Below, piece after piece: positions 50,134-59,584 of a stretch of 64,000 nucleotides of DNA. Numbering within the stretch: position 1 is the stretch's first letter; each line of letters starts with the position of its first letter. The notes below the pieces were generated by a model. It made no database searches and was not told the DNA's origin. It was given only the letters and a program-made list of their open reading frames with translations. The DNA is from Sphingomonas sp. LM7 (GTDB lineage Bacteria; Pseudomonadota; Alphaproteobacteria; Sphingomonadales; Sphingomonadaceae). Position numbers and translations under genes: made by a program. The DNA is taken from positions 2,666,001 through 2,730,000 of the forward strand of contig NZ_CP019511.1 of NCBI RefSeq assembly GCF_002002925.1, given 5' to 3'.

Positions 50134-52290
50134 TCACTTCACCGGGAACCCGCGGCGCTTGAACAACGCCTGCACGTCGGGATCGCGGCCGCGGAATGCC
50201 TTGTACGCTTCCTTGCGGTCGGTCTCATTGCCGGTCATCAACAGGGTCGTGCGGAACTTGTCGGCGGTCGCCTTGTCCCAGACGTTGCCGGTTTCCTCGA
50301 ACGCCGCCCAGGTGTCGGCGTCCATCGTCTCCGACCAGAGATACGAATAATATCCGGCCGAGTACGCATCGCTGGAGAACAGGTGATTGAACTGCGGCAG
50401 GCGGTGCCGCATCACGATCTCCTTCGGCATGCCGATGCTGGTCAGGGTATCGCGCTCGAACGCGTCGGGATCGGTTACGGCCACGTCGCGGTCATGCAGC
50501 TTCATGTCGATGATCGCCGACGAGAGATACTCGACCGTGTCGAAGCCCTGGTTGAAGGTCTCCGCCTTCTGGATCTTGGCGACGAGATCGGCCGGGATCG
50601 GCGCACCGGTCTTGTAGTGCTTGGCGAAGCGATTGAGCACATCGGGGGTGAGCAGCCAATTCTCGTTCACCTGGCTGGGATACTCCACGAAGTCGCGCGG
50701 CGTGCCGCCCAGCCCGGGATAATAGACGTTCGAGAGCAGGCCGTGCAGCGCGTGGCCGAATTCGTGGAACAGCGTGGTCGCATCGTCCTTGCTGATCAGC
50801 GTCGGCTCGCCGGCGGCACCCTTGGTGAAATTGTTGTTGTTCGATGCGAGCACGATCTTGTTGCCGCGCAGGCCCGAACGCCCGCGATAGGCCGTCGCCC
50901 AGGCGCCCGAGCGCTTGCCCGCGCGCGCGAAATTATCGAGATAGAAGATACCGACTTCGGCACCACTGGTGCGATTGGTGACCAGGAACGTGCGCACGTC
51001 CGGATGGAAGACCGGAATGCTGCCGGTGTTTTCCTTGAAATCGAGATCGTAGAGCCGGCCCGCGGCATAGAACGCCGCCTGCACCATCTGGTCGAGCTGG
51101 AGGTACGGCTTAACCTCATTCTCATCGAGGTCGTACTTCGCCTTGCGCACCTTTTCGGCATAGAAGCGATAGTCCCACGGCTCGATCGTCAGCTTGGCGC
51201 CCTCCTTATCGGCCAGCGCCTGCATGTCGGCGACTTCCTCGCGGACACGCGCCGTCGCGGCGGGCCACACTGCCATCATCAGCTTCGTGGCATTCTCGGG
51301 CGTCTCGGCCATGGTGTCGTCCATCCGATACCAGGCGTGGTTCTTGAAGCCGAGCAGCTTGGCGCGCTCCTGGCGCAGTTTGAGGATCTCGGCGATCGTC
51401 GCATTGGTATCATTGGCGTCGCCATTGTCGCCGCGGTTGACGAATGCCTTGTAGATTTTCTCGCGCAGCGCGCGGTTGGTGGAATACATCAGGAAGGGCT
51501 GAACCGAGGAACGCGTGTTCTTGATCGCCCATTTTCCGGGCTGGCCAAGCGCCTTGGCTTCCTCGGCAAGGCTGGCCTTGAAGCTGTCGGCAAGCCCGGC
51601 GAGATCGGCTTCGCTATCCAGGAAGATCGCGGTTTCCTCGTCGGCGAGAACCTTGCGGCTGAATTCGGTATAAGCCGTGGCGAGTGTCTGGTTGATCCGC
51701 TTGACCTCGGCCTTGGCGGCCTCGTCGAGCAGCGCGCCCGAGGTGACGTAATCGCGATAGCTGCGCTCGAGCAGCCGCGTCTGCTGGGCATTGAGCTTGG
51801 CGTGCGCGCGGTGATCATAGACTGCCTTCACCCGCGCGAACATCTTGGGGTCGAGGCTCATCTCGGTGAAATAGGCCGAGAGCTTGGGGCTCCATTCCTT
51901 GGCGATCTTCTGGACCTCGGGGGTGGCGAGGTTGCTCTGATAGACGCCCCAGACGGCGAACAGCCGGCCCATTTCCTCGCCCGAGCGCTGGCTGGCCTCG
52001 ATCGTGTTCTCGAAGGTCGGCGCGGCGGGATTGTCGCGGATCTTCGCCATATCCGCACGGGCATTGGCCATCGCGCGCTCGAACGCCGGCGCGAACATCG
52101 CCGGCGTCACCTTGTCCCACTGCGGCACCCCTTCGTGCGCGCCCGGCCATTTGGCGAGCAAAGGCGTGGGATCGGGCATGGTGGCGGGGGCAGGCGAAGT
52201 CTGGGTCGTGGTCTGGGCCATTGCGGATCCGAACGAGAGGGTGGCGAGCGCGGTGGTCGCGATCAACGCGAGCCGGAGCGAATGGGTCAT
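50134..52290 (-). CDS. dcp: M3-family peptidyl-dipeptidase (Dcp-type), exported
   Basis: 718 residues from MTHSLRLALIATTALATLSF, a Sec signal ending GSAMAQ; the upstream in-frame extension is rejected. The zinc motif HEFGHALH (FHEFGHALHGLLSN, near residue 500) and the distal Glu in NENWLL define M3 metallopeptidases. AGYYSYLWSETMDADTWAAFEE is also typical. Such enzymes remove C-terminal dipeptides from oligopeptides; the export signal suggests a periplasmic role. Oligopeptidase A is the main alternative name. Confidence 0.93.
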   Translation of the reverse strand: MTHSLRLALIATTALATLSFGSAMAQTTTQTSPAPATMPDPTPLLAKWPGAHEGVPQWDKVTPAMFAPAFERAMANARADMAKIRDNPAAPTFENTIEASQRSGEEMGRLFAVWGVYQSNLATPEVQKIAKEWSPKLSAYFTEMSLDPKMFARVKAVYDHRAHAKLNAQQTRLLERSYRDYVTSGALLDEAAKAEVKRINQTLATAYTEFSRKVLADEETAIFLDSEADLAGLADSFKASLAEEAKALGQPGKWAIKNTRSSVQPFLMYSTNRALREKIYKAFVNRGDNGDANDTNATIAEILKLRQERAKLLGFKNHAWYRMDDTMAETPENATKLMMAVWPAATARVREEVADMQALADKEGAKLTIEPWDYRFYAEKVRKAKYDLDENEVKPYLQLDQMVQAAFYAAGRLYDLDFKENTGSIPVFHPDVRTFLVTNRTSGAEVGIFYLDNFARAGKRSGAWATAYRGRSGLRGNKIVLASNNNNFTKGAAGEPTLISKDDATTLFHEFGHALHGLLSNVYYPGLGGTPRDFVEYPSQVNENWLLTPDVLNRFAKHYKTGAPIPADLVAKIQKAETFNQGFDTVEYLSSAIIDMKLHDRDVAVTDPDAFERDTLTSIGMPKEIVMRHRLPQFNHLFSSDAYSAGYYSYLWSETMDADTWAAFEETGNVWDKATADKFRTTLLMTGNETDRKEAYKAFRGRDPDVQALFKRRGFPVK

Positions 52291-52392
52291 CGATGGGGTT
52301 CCCCGAAGTGCTTTAGGATGCCGGCACACTAGGGACGCGCAAGGGGCGAAGGCAAGCGCCGTCGATGCATGACTTGACTCTTGGGCCATGCG

Positions 52393-52407
52393 GAACAGAA
52401 TAGGAAC
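52393..52407 (-). promoter_or_regulatory. LexA (SOS) box upstream of imuA
   Basis: GAAC-N7-GAAC (GAACAGAATAGGAAC) is the reverse complement of GTTC-N7-GTTC, the alphaproteobacterial LexA box. It is 38 bases before the imuA start and close to the divergent peptidase gene. It should make imuA-imuB-dnaE2 DNA-damage inducible. Confidence 0.85.
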
Positions 52408-52445
52408 ATATCTGTTCCCGAGTCGTGAGTAACCGCTGCCCCATT

Positions 52446-53195
52446 ATGGCCGATCCCGCCGTCCTTGCCCAGCTCCGCGAGCAATTGCGCGCGGTGGAGA
52501 CCAAGGGTTTCCGCCGCCGCCCGGCGCTGCCCTTCGGGATCGAGCCGATCGATTCGCGGATCGCCGATGGCGGGCTACGGCTCGATGCGCTGCACGAGGT
52601 TGCGGCGGGCACCAGCGACATGGCCGATGATTGCGCGGCCACCCTGTTCATGGCCGGAATTGCGGGCCGCGCCTGGGGCCCGGTGCTGTGGGTGGTGCGG
52701 CGGCGCGACCTGTTCGCGCCGGGGCTGGCGCAGGTCGGGCTGGATCCCAAGAGATTGATTTATGCCGAGGCGGCCGACGATGCCGAATTGCTCGCGATCA
52801 TGGAGGAAGGGCTGCGCCATCGCGGGCTCGGCGCAGTGATCGGCGAGGCCAAGCGCGCCGACATGACCGCGACGCGGCGGCTCCAGCTGGCGGCCGAGGG
52901 GGGCCGCACGATCGCGTTGCTGATGAAGCGCGGCGCGCGCGAAGGCGCCGATCCGATCGGCATGCCTTCGGCGGCGGTGACGCGCTGGCGCGTGACGTCG
53001 GCGCCGTCGAGCCCGCTGCCGGTTGCCGGGGTCGGGCGCGCGCGCTGGCGGCTCGCATTGGCGCGGCAAAAGGGGGGCGAGAGTTTCGAGATCGAAGTGG
53101 AGGCATGCGATGCAACGGGTCGCTGCGCTCTTCCTTCCCCTGTGGCCGATCGAAAGGCTGTGGCGGGCGGAAGCGCGAACCGCCGCGCCGCCTGA
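52446..53195 (+). CDS. imuA: Mutasome protein ImuA
   Basis: 249 residues from MADPAVLAQLREQLRAVETK. ImuA is a RecA-like, SulA-related protein that works with ImuB and DnaE2 in error-prone repair. RRPALPFGIEPIDSRIADGG and LDALHEVAAGTSDMADDCAA resemble its core, whose Walker-type residues are degenerate. The gene is under a LexA box. It overlaps imuB by 86 bases in another frame, unusually long. The ATG seven codons inside the longest frame is chosen. Confidence 0.9.
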   Translation: MADPAVLAQLREQLRAVETKGFRRRPALPFGIEPIDSRIADGGLRLDALHEVAAGTSDMADDCAATLFMAGIAGRAWGPVLWVVRRRDLFAPGLAQVGLDPKRLIYAEAADDAELLAIMEEGLRHRGLGAVIGEAKRADMTATRRLQLAAEGGRTIALLMKRGAREGADPIGMPSAAVTRWRVTSAPSSPLPVAGVGRARWRLALARQKGGESFEIEVEACDATGRCALPSPVADRKAVAGGSANRRAA

Positions 53196-55050
53196 GCCGC
53201 GTCACGCTGCTTCGCTCGATCCGCTGCGCGAAGCGGTGGCGAAGGAGCAGGAACATGCGTGTTCGGTCTCCCGCGGCGGCGGCTGGCGTCCCGGCGCGCG
53301 CTGGGCACGCGAGGACGAACTCGGCAAGGTCGCGCTGCCCCCGGTGACGCGGGCGCGGGCGAAGCATGAAGTGGGGCGCAAGGACGAAGCGGCGGCGAAC
53401 CCGTTTCGGGCGATGCCGCCGGATGATGGCTCGTCGACTAAATTCCTCCCCGGAACGGGGAGGGGGAACATGCGAAGCATGGTTGAGGGGGCCCCGCTCT
53501 CCACAAGCGGGATAGTTCGAGGTTCGCGGCCCCCCCCTCCCCGTTCCGGGGAGGAATTGCCTCCCCTCGTCACTTCGCTCCGCAACGGCAGCCGCATCGA
53601 GATCGCCGCCGCCTGCCCGCAAGCGCAGGCTCTTGGCCTGCGCCCGGGCATGGCAGTCACCCAGGCGCGCGCGCAGGTGCCGGGGCTCGACATCCGCCCG
53701 GCCGATCCCGAGGGCGACCGCGCACATCTCGCCAGCCTCGCGCTCGCGCTGGCGCGGCGCTGGGCGCCGAGCGTAGCGATCGAAGGCGACGACACCTTGT
53801 TTCTCGACTTGACCGGCGTAGCGCATCTGCACGGCGGGGAGGCCGCGATGGCATCGCGGCTGCAGCGCATGCTCGCCCGGCTGGGCTATGGCGCGCGGAT
53901 TGCGATCGCCGACACGCCCGGCGCCGCCTGGGCGCTGGCGCATTTCCGCGGCAGCGCGCGGTGCCCGTCGGGCCGGCATGGCGAAGCCCTCGCCCCGCTT
54001 CCGATCGAGGCGTTGCGCATCGAACCCGCCGCAGTCGAATTGCTCCACCGGCTCGGGGTCAAGGCGATCGGCCAGCTCGCCGAAATGCCGCGCGCACCGC
54101 TGGTCCGCCGCTTCGGCGCCGGGCTCGCCGCGCGGCTCGAACAGGCGCTGGGCAGGCTGCCCGAGCCGCTGCATCCAGTGATCCCGCCCGAGCCGATCGC
54201 CATCGCCCAGCGCTTCGCCGAGCCGATCGCCACCGCCGAGGCGATCGAGCATTGGCTGGGCACGCTCGTCCCCCGCCTCGCCGCCGCGCTCGAGGCCGGG
54301 GGGCTGGGCGTGCAGGCGCTCGAATGCATCGCCGACCGCATCGACGGCGTGCCGCAGCGCATCCGTATCGGCCTGGCCCGGCCCAATCGCGATCCCGTCC
54401 ATTTGCTCCGCCTGCTCAAGCGCCGGATCGAGGATATCGAGCCCGGCTACGGCATCGACGCGCTCGCGCTCCATGTCCGCCGCGCCGCGCCGCTCGGGCC
54501 CGAGCCCATGGTCGAGCGGCTCGACGAAGAGGCCGCGCCCGACATCGCCACGCTGGTCGATACGCTCGCGACGCGGATCGGCCTGGGGGCAATGTGGCGG
54601 ATGCGCCCGGTCGAAAGCGACGTGCCCGAGCGCGCCGCGGCACGCGCGGCGGTGCTCGACCCGCCCGAGCGGGGCGGCGCGCGGCCCAGGATCGACGCCG
54701 TCGGCCAGCTCGTCCGCAACCCCGCGCTGCATCCCTGGCACCCCGAATGGCCCAAGCCGACGCGGCTGCTGCGCCGGCCCGAGCGGCTCGACCATGTCGT
54801 CGCCGAACTGCCCGATCATGCCCCGCGCCGCTTCACCTGGCGCGGCCAGCCGCACCGTGTGGTCCGCGCCGACGGGCCCGAGCGCGTCCATGGCGAATGG
54901 TGGAAGCATGTCGCCGAGGCCGAGCATGTCCGCGACTATTTCCGCGTCGAGGACGAGCAGGGCCGCCGCTACTGGCTGTTCCGCCGCGGCGACGGCGAGC
55001 GCCCGGCAACCGGCGACCTCAGCTGGTATCTCCACGGCGTGTTCGGATGA
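53110..55050 (+). CDS. imuB: Y-family DNA polymerase-like ImuB
   Basis: 646 residues from MQRVAALFLPLWPIERLWR. It is related to Y-family polymerases but catalytically silent; it bridges DnaE2 and the sliding clamp. The palm-like FLDLTGVAHLHGGEAAM (acidic residues partly replaced) and the helix-hairpin region LLHRLGVKAIGQLAEMPRAPLVRRFG are visible. Clamp-binding motif is probably near the C-terminus, with DPPERGGARPRIDAV. Between about residues 110 and 150 an inverted repeat supplies KFLPGTGRGNMRSM... and PPPRSGEELPP. It overlaps dnaE2 by four bases. Confidence 0.92.
   Translation: MQRVAALFLPLWPIERLWRAEARTAAPPEPRHAASLDPLREAVAKEQEHACSVSRGGGWRPGARWAREDELGKVALPPVTRARAKHEVGRKDEAAANPFRAMPPDDGSSTKFLPGTGRGNMRSMVEGAPLSTSGIVRGSRPPPPRSGEELPPLVTSLRNGSRIEIAAACPQAQALGLRPGMAVTQARAQVPGLDIRPADPEGDRAHLASLALALARRWAPSVAIEGDDTLFLDLTGVAHLHGGEAAMASRLQRMLARLGYGARIAIADTPGAAWALAHFRGSARCPSGRHGEALAPLPIEALRIEPAAVELLHRLGVKAIGQLAEMPRAPLVRRFGAGLAARLEQALGRLPEPLHPVIPPEPIAIAQRFAEPIATAEAIEHWLGTLVPRLAAALEAGGLGVQALECIADRIDGVPQRIRIGLARPNRDPVHLLRLLKRRIEDIEPGYGIDALALHVRRAAPLGPEPMVERLDEEAAPDIATLVDTLATRIGLGAMWRMRPVESDVPERAAARAAVLDPPERGGARPRIDAVGQLVRNPALHPWHPEWPKPTRLLRRPERLDHVVAELPDHAPRRFTWRGQPHRVVRADGPERVHGEWWKHVAEAEHVRDYFRVEDEQGRRYWLFRRGDGERPATGDLSWYLHGVFG
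53441..53558 (+). repeat. Inverted palindromic repeat inside imuB
   Basis: A 26-base arm at 53441-53466 (starting AATTCCTCCCCGGAACGGGG) is perfectly inverted at 53533-53558, 66 bases apart. The same core, AATTCCTCCC...GGGGAGG, appears in the intergenic repeat at 8520. Unlike the others it is translated, in frame, within imuB. Confidence 0.8.
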
Positions 55051-58000
55051 CGTACGCCGAACTCCAGGTGACGACGCATTTCTCGTTCCTGCGCGGCGCT
55101 TCCTCGCCCGAGGAGCTGTTCCGCCAGGCCGCGTTGCTCGGGCTGCCCGCGCTCGGCATCGTCGATCGCAATTCGGTGGGCGGGGTAGTGCGCGCGCTGG
55201 TCGCTGCCGAGCAGTTCACGGCGCTCGGCGCGGACATCCGCATGATCGCCGGCTGCCGGCTCGACCTGGTCGACGGGACGTCGCTGCTGGTCTGGCCCGA
55301 GGATCGCGCCGGCTGGTCGCGGCTGACGCGGCTGCTCACGCTGGGCAAGTCGCGTGCCGATCCCCAGCATGGCGAGAAGGGCAAATGCTTCCTCCATTGG
55401 GAGGATGTCGCCGCCGCGGCGCAGGGGCTGGTCGGCGCGCTCGTCCCCGGGCTCGCCGACACCGGCGATCCGCTGTCGCTGCAATGGATGGCGGACGTGT
55501 TCGGGACACGCGGCCATGTCTGCCTGACCCAGCATCGCCGCCCCGGCGACGCGATGCGCATCCACGAACTGAACCTCTCGGCGAAACGCTTCGGGCTGAC
55601 TCCGCTCGCAACCGGCGACATACTCTACGACACGCCGGACCGCCGCATGCTGCAGGATGTCGTCACGGCGATCCGCGAAAAATGCACGATCGACGAACTC
55701 GGCTTCCGCCGCGAGCGCAACGCCGACCGGCATCTAAAATCGCCCGAGGACATGGCCCGGCGCTTCCGCGACTATCCCGAGGCATTGCAGGCGAGCCTGG
55801 CGATCGCCGAGCGCTGCACCTTTTCGCTGCGTGACCTGGAGCACCAATATCCCGAGGAGCATGTCATCCCTGGCCGCACCGCGCAGGAGGCGCTGAGCAC
55901 ACTGGCGTGGAACGGGCTCAAGCACCGGTTCGCCGGCAAGCCATCCCAGGCACATCAGGACCTGCTCGTCCACGAACTCGGGCTGGTCGAGCAGATGGGC
56001 TATGCGCCCTATTTCCTCACGGTCAATTCGATCGTCCAGTTCGCGATCAGCCAGCAGATCCTCTGCCAGGGGCGCGGCAGCGCGGCCAATTCGGTGATCT
56101 GCTTCGCGCTGGGGATCACCTCGATCGACCCGGTCAAGCACCAGTTGCTGTTCGAGCGCTTCATCTCGACCGAGCGCAAGGAGCCGCCCGACATCGACGT
56201 CGATTTCGAGCATGAGCGGCGCGAGGAAGTGATCCAGTGGATCTATGAGAGCTATGGCCAGGACCATGCCGCGCTGACTGCGGTGGTCAGCCGCTTCCGC
56301 TCGCGCGGCGCCCTGCGCGAAGTCGGCAAGGTGCTGGGGCTGCCCGAGGACATGACCGCGGCGCTGTCGAGCCAGGTCTGGGGCTGGTCGAACGATGTCG
56401 ACGACAAGCATGCCGATGCGCTCAATCTCGACCGCAGCGATCCGCGGCTGGCGCTGACGCTCCAGCTAGCGCGCGAGCTGATCGGCACGCCGCGGCATCT
56501 GTCCCAGCATCCGGGCGGCTTCGTGCTGACCCGCGACAAGCTCCACGACCTGATCCCGGTCGAGCCCGCCGCGATGGTCGATCGCCGCGTGGTCGAATGG
56601 GAGAAGCTCGACATCGAGGAGCTCGGCTTCATGAAGGTCGATATCCTCGGCCTCGGCATGCTCGGCTGCATGCGCCGCGCCTTCGATCTGCTCGCCGAGC
56701 ATAAGGCGACGCAGCTCACCATGGCCTCGCCGCTGATGCAGGAAGACGATCCGGTGACCTTCGAGATGATCCGCCAGGCGGATACGCTGGGCGTGTTCCA
56801 GATCGAGAGCCGTGCGCAGATGTCGATGCTGCCGCGGATGAAGCCGGAAAATTTCTACGACATCGCGATCCAGGTCGCGATAGTCCGCCCCGGCCCGATC
56901 CAGGGCAACATGGTCCACCCCTATCTCAAGCGCCGCGAGAACCCGAAGCTGGTCGATTATCCTTCGCCGGCGCTCGAAGAAGTGCTCACCAAGACGCTCG
57001 GCGTGCCGCTGTTCCAGGAACAGGCGATGCTGGTGGCGATCAAGGGCGCCGGGTTCACGCCGAGCGAGGCGGACCGGCTGCGTCGCGCGATGGCGACGTT
57101 CAAGTCGAGCGGCGGCATCGGCGAGTTCGGGCCCAAACTGCTAGCCGGCATGCGCGCGAACGGCATCAGCGACGATTTCGCCGAGCGGCTGGTCGCCCAG
57201 ATCGAAGGCTTCAGCAATTACGGCTTCCCCGAGAGCCACGCCGCGAGCTTCGCCAAGATCGCCTACGCCTCGTCATGGATGAAATGCCACCACCCCGACG
57301 TCTTCTGCGCGGCGCTGCTCAATGCCCAGCCAATGGGATTCTATGCCCCCGCGCAGCTGATCCGCGACGCCCGCGCGCACGGTGTCGAAGCACGGCCGGT
57401 GTGCGTCAACGATAGCGACTGGGACACGCGGATGGTGTCCGAAGCGCATTCCCGGCCGCGACATGAAAGCTTTTGCGGGACTGATGAGGATTGGGCGAGC
57501 ATGCAGCCGATCCGGCTCGGCATGCGCATCGTGCAAGGACTGGCAAAGAGCGACGGCGAAGCGATCCTCGCCGCCCGCGCGCAAGCGACGTTCGTATCGA
57601 TCGAGGATGTCTGGCGCCGATCGGGCGTGAAGCCCGCCGCGCTCGAACGGCTGGCGCGGGCGGATGCGTTTCACGCACTCGGGCTCAACCGGCGGCAGGC
57701 ATTATGGGCAATCAAAGGGCTGGGGCAGAAGCCGCTCGATTTGTTCAGCGCCGCCGATGCGCGCGAGCGCGTGACGGTGCCAGAGAGCGTCGAGCCCGTC
57801 GTCGCACTGGTGCCGCTCACCGCGGGCCGCGAAGTGGTCGAGGATTATCGCGCGACCCAGCTGTCGCTCCGCGCGCATCCGGTGGCCTTCCTGCGCGCGC
57901 GGCTGACCGAACAGCGGATCGCCCGGTGCGCGGAACTGATGGAGATGAAGGATGGCGCGCGCGTCGAAGTCGCTGGACTGATCCTCGTCCGCCAGCGGCC

Positions 58001-58388
58001 GGGCAGCGCCAACGGCGTAGTGTTCGTCACGCTGGAGGACGAAACCGGCATCGCCAATGCGGTGCTGTGGGCCGATCGCTTCGAGGCCAATCGCCGCACG
58101 GTGATGTCGGCGACGATGCTGGCGATCCGCGGCAAGGTGCAAAAGGAAGGCATCGTGATCCACCTCGTTGCCGAGACGATCACCGATCTCACACCGTGGC
58201 TGCGCGACGTCGGTGAGCTCGATCTGCCACGGATGACCGCCCCCGGCGACGGCGCGACGCATGGCGGCACGATCGATCCGCGCGAGCGTCTCAAGCTGCC
58301 CCGCCAGCGCGCGCTGGAAAGCTGGCCGCCGCGCCGCAGCCTCAAGGCGCCCGACCTGATCCCGGTCAAGTCACGCGATTTTCACTAG
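55047..58388 (+). CDS. dnaE2: Error-prone DNA polymerase DnaE2
   Basis: 1113 residues from [20 protein letters not shown]. The ATG overlaps the imuB stop (ATGA), giving a single translationally coupled cassette. PHP domain at the N-terminus ([20 protein letters not shown]), polymerase palm with [21 protein letters not shown] carrying catalytic aspartates, and C-terminal OB domain ([26 protein letters not shown]). DnaE2 performs damage-induced mutagenic synthesis with ImuB. A 1475-codon frame upstream is only an extension through imuB. Confidence 0.96.
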   Translation: MTYAELQVTTHFSFLRGASSPEELFRQAALLGLPALGIVDRNSVGGVVRALVAAEQFTALGADIRMIAGCRLDLVDGTSLLVWPEDRAGWSRLTRLLTLGKSRADPQHGEKGKCFLHWEDVAAAAQGLVGALVPGLADTGDPLSLQWMADVFGTRGHVCLTQHRRPGDAMRIHELNLSAKRFGLTPLATGDILYDTPDRRMLQDVVTAIREKCTIDELGFRRERNADRHLKSPEDMARRFRDYPEALQASLAIAERCTFSLRDLEHQYPEEHVIPGRTAQEALSTLAWNGLKHRFAGKPSQAHQDLLVHELGLVEQMGYAPYFLTVNSIVQFAISQQILCQGRGSAANSVICFALGITSIDPVKHQLLFERFISTERKEPPDIDVDFEHERREEVIQWIYESYGQDHAALTAVVSRFRSRGALREVGKVLGLPEDMTAALSSQVWGWSNDVDDKHADALNLDRSDPRLALTLQLARELIGTPRHLSQHPGGFVLTRDKLHDLIPVEPAAMVDRRVVEWEKLDIEELGFMKVDILGLGMLGCMRRAFDLLAEHKATQLTMASPLMQEDDPVTFEMIRQADTLGVFQIESRAQMSMLPRMKPENFYDIAIQVAIVRPGPIQGNMVHPYLKRRENPKLVDYPSPALEEVLTKTLGVPLFQEQAMLVAIKGAGFTPSEADRLRRAMATFKSSGGIGEFGPKLLAGMRANGISDDFAERLVAQIEGFSNYGFPESHAASFAKIAYASSWMKCHHPDVFCAALLNAQPMGFYAPAQLIRDARAHGVEARPVCVNDSDWDTRMVSEAHSRPRHESFCGTDEDWASMQPIRLGMRIVQGLAKSDGEAILAARAQATFVSIEDVWRRSGVKPAALERLARADAFHALGLNRRQALWAIKGLGQKPLDLFSAADARERVTVPESVEPVVALVPLTAGREVVEDYRATQLSLRAHPVAFLRARLTEQRIARCAELMEMKDGARVEVAGLILVRQRPGSANGVVFVTLEDETGIANAVLWADRFEANRRTVMSATMLAIRGKVQKEGIVIHLVAETITDLTPWLRDVGELDLPRMTAPGDGATHGGTIDPRERLKLPRQRALESWPPRRSLKAPDLIPVKSRDFH

Positions 58389-58396
58389 GACCAATC

Positions 58397-58918
58397 ATGC
58401 CCGCACCCCGCCCGCTCTACATCTTCGCCAAGCCGCCCGAGCAAACCGCGCTCGAAGCCGAGCAGCGGCGTCGCGAACTCGGCCTCGCCAACGACTACAG
58501 CCACGAACGATTCCACACGACGATCCTGCCACTCTGCGACGCCAGCGAAGCGCCGCCGGGACTGATCGGCACGCTGGAGGCCGCCTTCGCCTCGATGCTC
58601 GCCGAGCCCTGCACGATCCTGTTCGACCGGCTCCACCGCAATGCGCTGCGCGGTGGCAGCGCGCTCCGCGACCTGCGCGCGCTGCAAGCCACGCTGGTCA
58701 GGCGCCTGACCGCGATGGGCCTGCTCCTGCCGCGCTACCTTTTCCGTCCGCACATGTCGCTCGCTTATGGCGCGTCGACCGAACGGACGATACCGATCGC
58801 GCCGATCGGCTGGCAGGTGCGCGAGCTGCAGCTCGTAAAGAGCATCCACGGTGAAGGCCGCCACGAAACGCTTGCGCGCTTCGAACTGATCCAGCGCCAA
58901 GGGGCGTTCGGCTTCTGA
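58397..58918 (+). CDS. LigT-like 2'-5' RNA ligase / 2H phosphoesterase
   Basis: 173 residues. The two HxT/S motifs are RFHTTILP (His41 or so) and RPHMSLAYG (His120 or so), the catalytic pair of the 2H phosphoesterase superfamily. Members act as cyclic phosphodiesterases or ligate RNA ends. It is eight bases after dnaE2, possibly in the same SOS transcript, but its link with repair is not established. Confidence 0.9.
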   Translation: MPAPRPLYIFAKPPEQTALEAEQRRRELGLANDYSHERFHTTILPLCDASEAPPGLIGTLEAAFASMLAEPCTILFDRLHRNALRGGSALRDLRALQATLVRRLTAMGLLLPRYLFRPHMSLAYGASTERTIPIAPIGWQVRELQLVKSIHGEGRHETLARFELIQRQGAFGF

Positions 58919-58987
58919 GGATATACGACCCCGAGGGTGCTTCCGCCCCGGCGTGGCGGTGCTAATCTGGGTGCGAGGAGAAACCGA

Positions 58988-59452
58988 ATGAACCTGCGCG
59001 CACTCTTGGTTGCCCTGCTTCTCCCGCTCGCGTCGCCGGCACTTGCCCAAGGCACGCCCGAGCCCGCCGCACAGATCGACCATATCGGGATCTGGGTGGC
59101 CGACCAGCAGAAGAGCATCGATTTCTACCGCGCGCTGTTCGGGCTCGACGAGATCCCCGCGCCGTTCCCGCCCGGCGGCCCGCGCTGGCTGCGGTTCGCG
59201 GGCGGCGTCGAGCTTCACATCCAGCCGGGCCGCACCGAAAAGCTGCACCAGCCGCGCCGCGTCCACATGGCGATCGCCGTCGCCAGCCTCGATCCGATCC
59301 TGGCGCAGCTCAAGGCGCGCGGCCATGGCTGGACGAACATCGAAGGCACGCCCGGCGCGATCAACACCAGCCGCACCGACGGCGTGCGACAAATCTTCCT
59401 CCAGGACCCCGACGGCTATTGGATCGAAGTCAACGACGTGCCGAAGCGCTAG
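58988..59452 (+). CDS. Exported VOC (glyoxalase/dioxygenase-fold) protein
   Basis: 154 residues from MNLRALLVALLLPLASPALA, a Sec signal with ALA-Q cleavage; GAGGAG lies about ten bases upstream. The mature domain has IDHIGIWVADQQKSIDFYRALFG and HMAIAVASLDPILAQLKARG, and FLQDPDGYWIEV, the two half-motifs of the vicinal oxygen chelate fold with metal ligands His and Glu. Export of a VOC protein is uncommon. Its substrate is unknown. Confidence 0.87.
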   Translation: MNLRALLVALLLPLASPALAQGTPEPAAQIDHIGIWVADQQKSIDFYRALFGLDEIPAPFPPGGPRWLRFAGGVELHIQPGRTEKLHQPRRVHMAIAVASLDPILAQLKARGHGWTNIEGTPGAINTSRTDGVRQIFLQDPDGYWIEVNDVPKR

Positions 59453-59499
59453 GGCGTATCGACATTCACCGGCTTGGGGCGGTGGTCTTACACACTTCG

Positions 59500-59530
59500 T
59501 CCCCCCGGCCTTGTGCCGCGGTGACGGGTG
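59500..59530 (+). repeat. Dispersed GTCACC/GGTGAC repeat
   Basis: TCGTCCCCCCGGCCTTGTGC followed by CGCGGTGACGGG is one arm of the repeat at 38986 and 49988. It is in the gap between the VOC and the FAH-family genes. Confidence 0.55.
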
Positions 59531-59584
59531 AATTGTGGGCAACCCCGGCTTTCAATTTGAACGTCGAGACGCCCTAGAGCCGGA

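Noticed and set aside
49387..52332. 981-codon open frame on the plus strand
   Set aside because: It runs antisense to the M3 peptidase and out of frame through the flippase; no domain is recognisable and composition is that of a GC-rich shadow.
52798..55035. 745-codon open frame on the minus strand
   Set aside because: Antisense to imuA and imuB; GC-rich shadow.
53961..58388. 1475-codon open frame covering part of imuB and all dnaE2
   Set aside because: The first 360 codons are Arg/Ala-rich with no similarity, lying out of frame with imuB; the true start ATG 55047 matches the DnaE2 family N-terminus.
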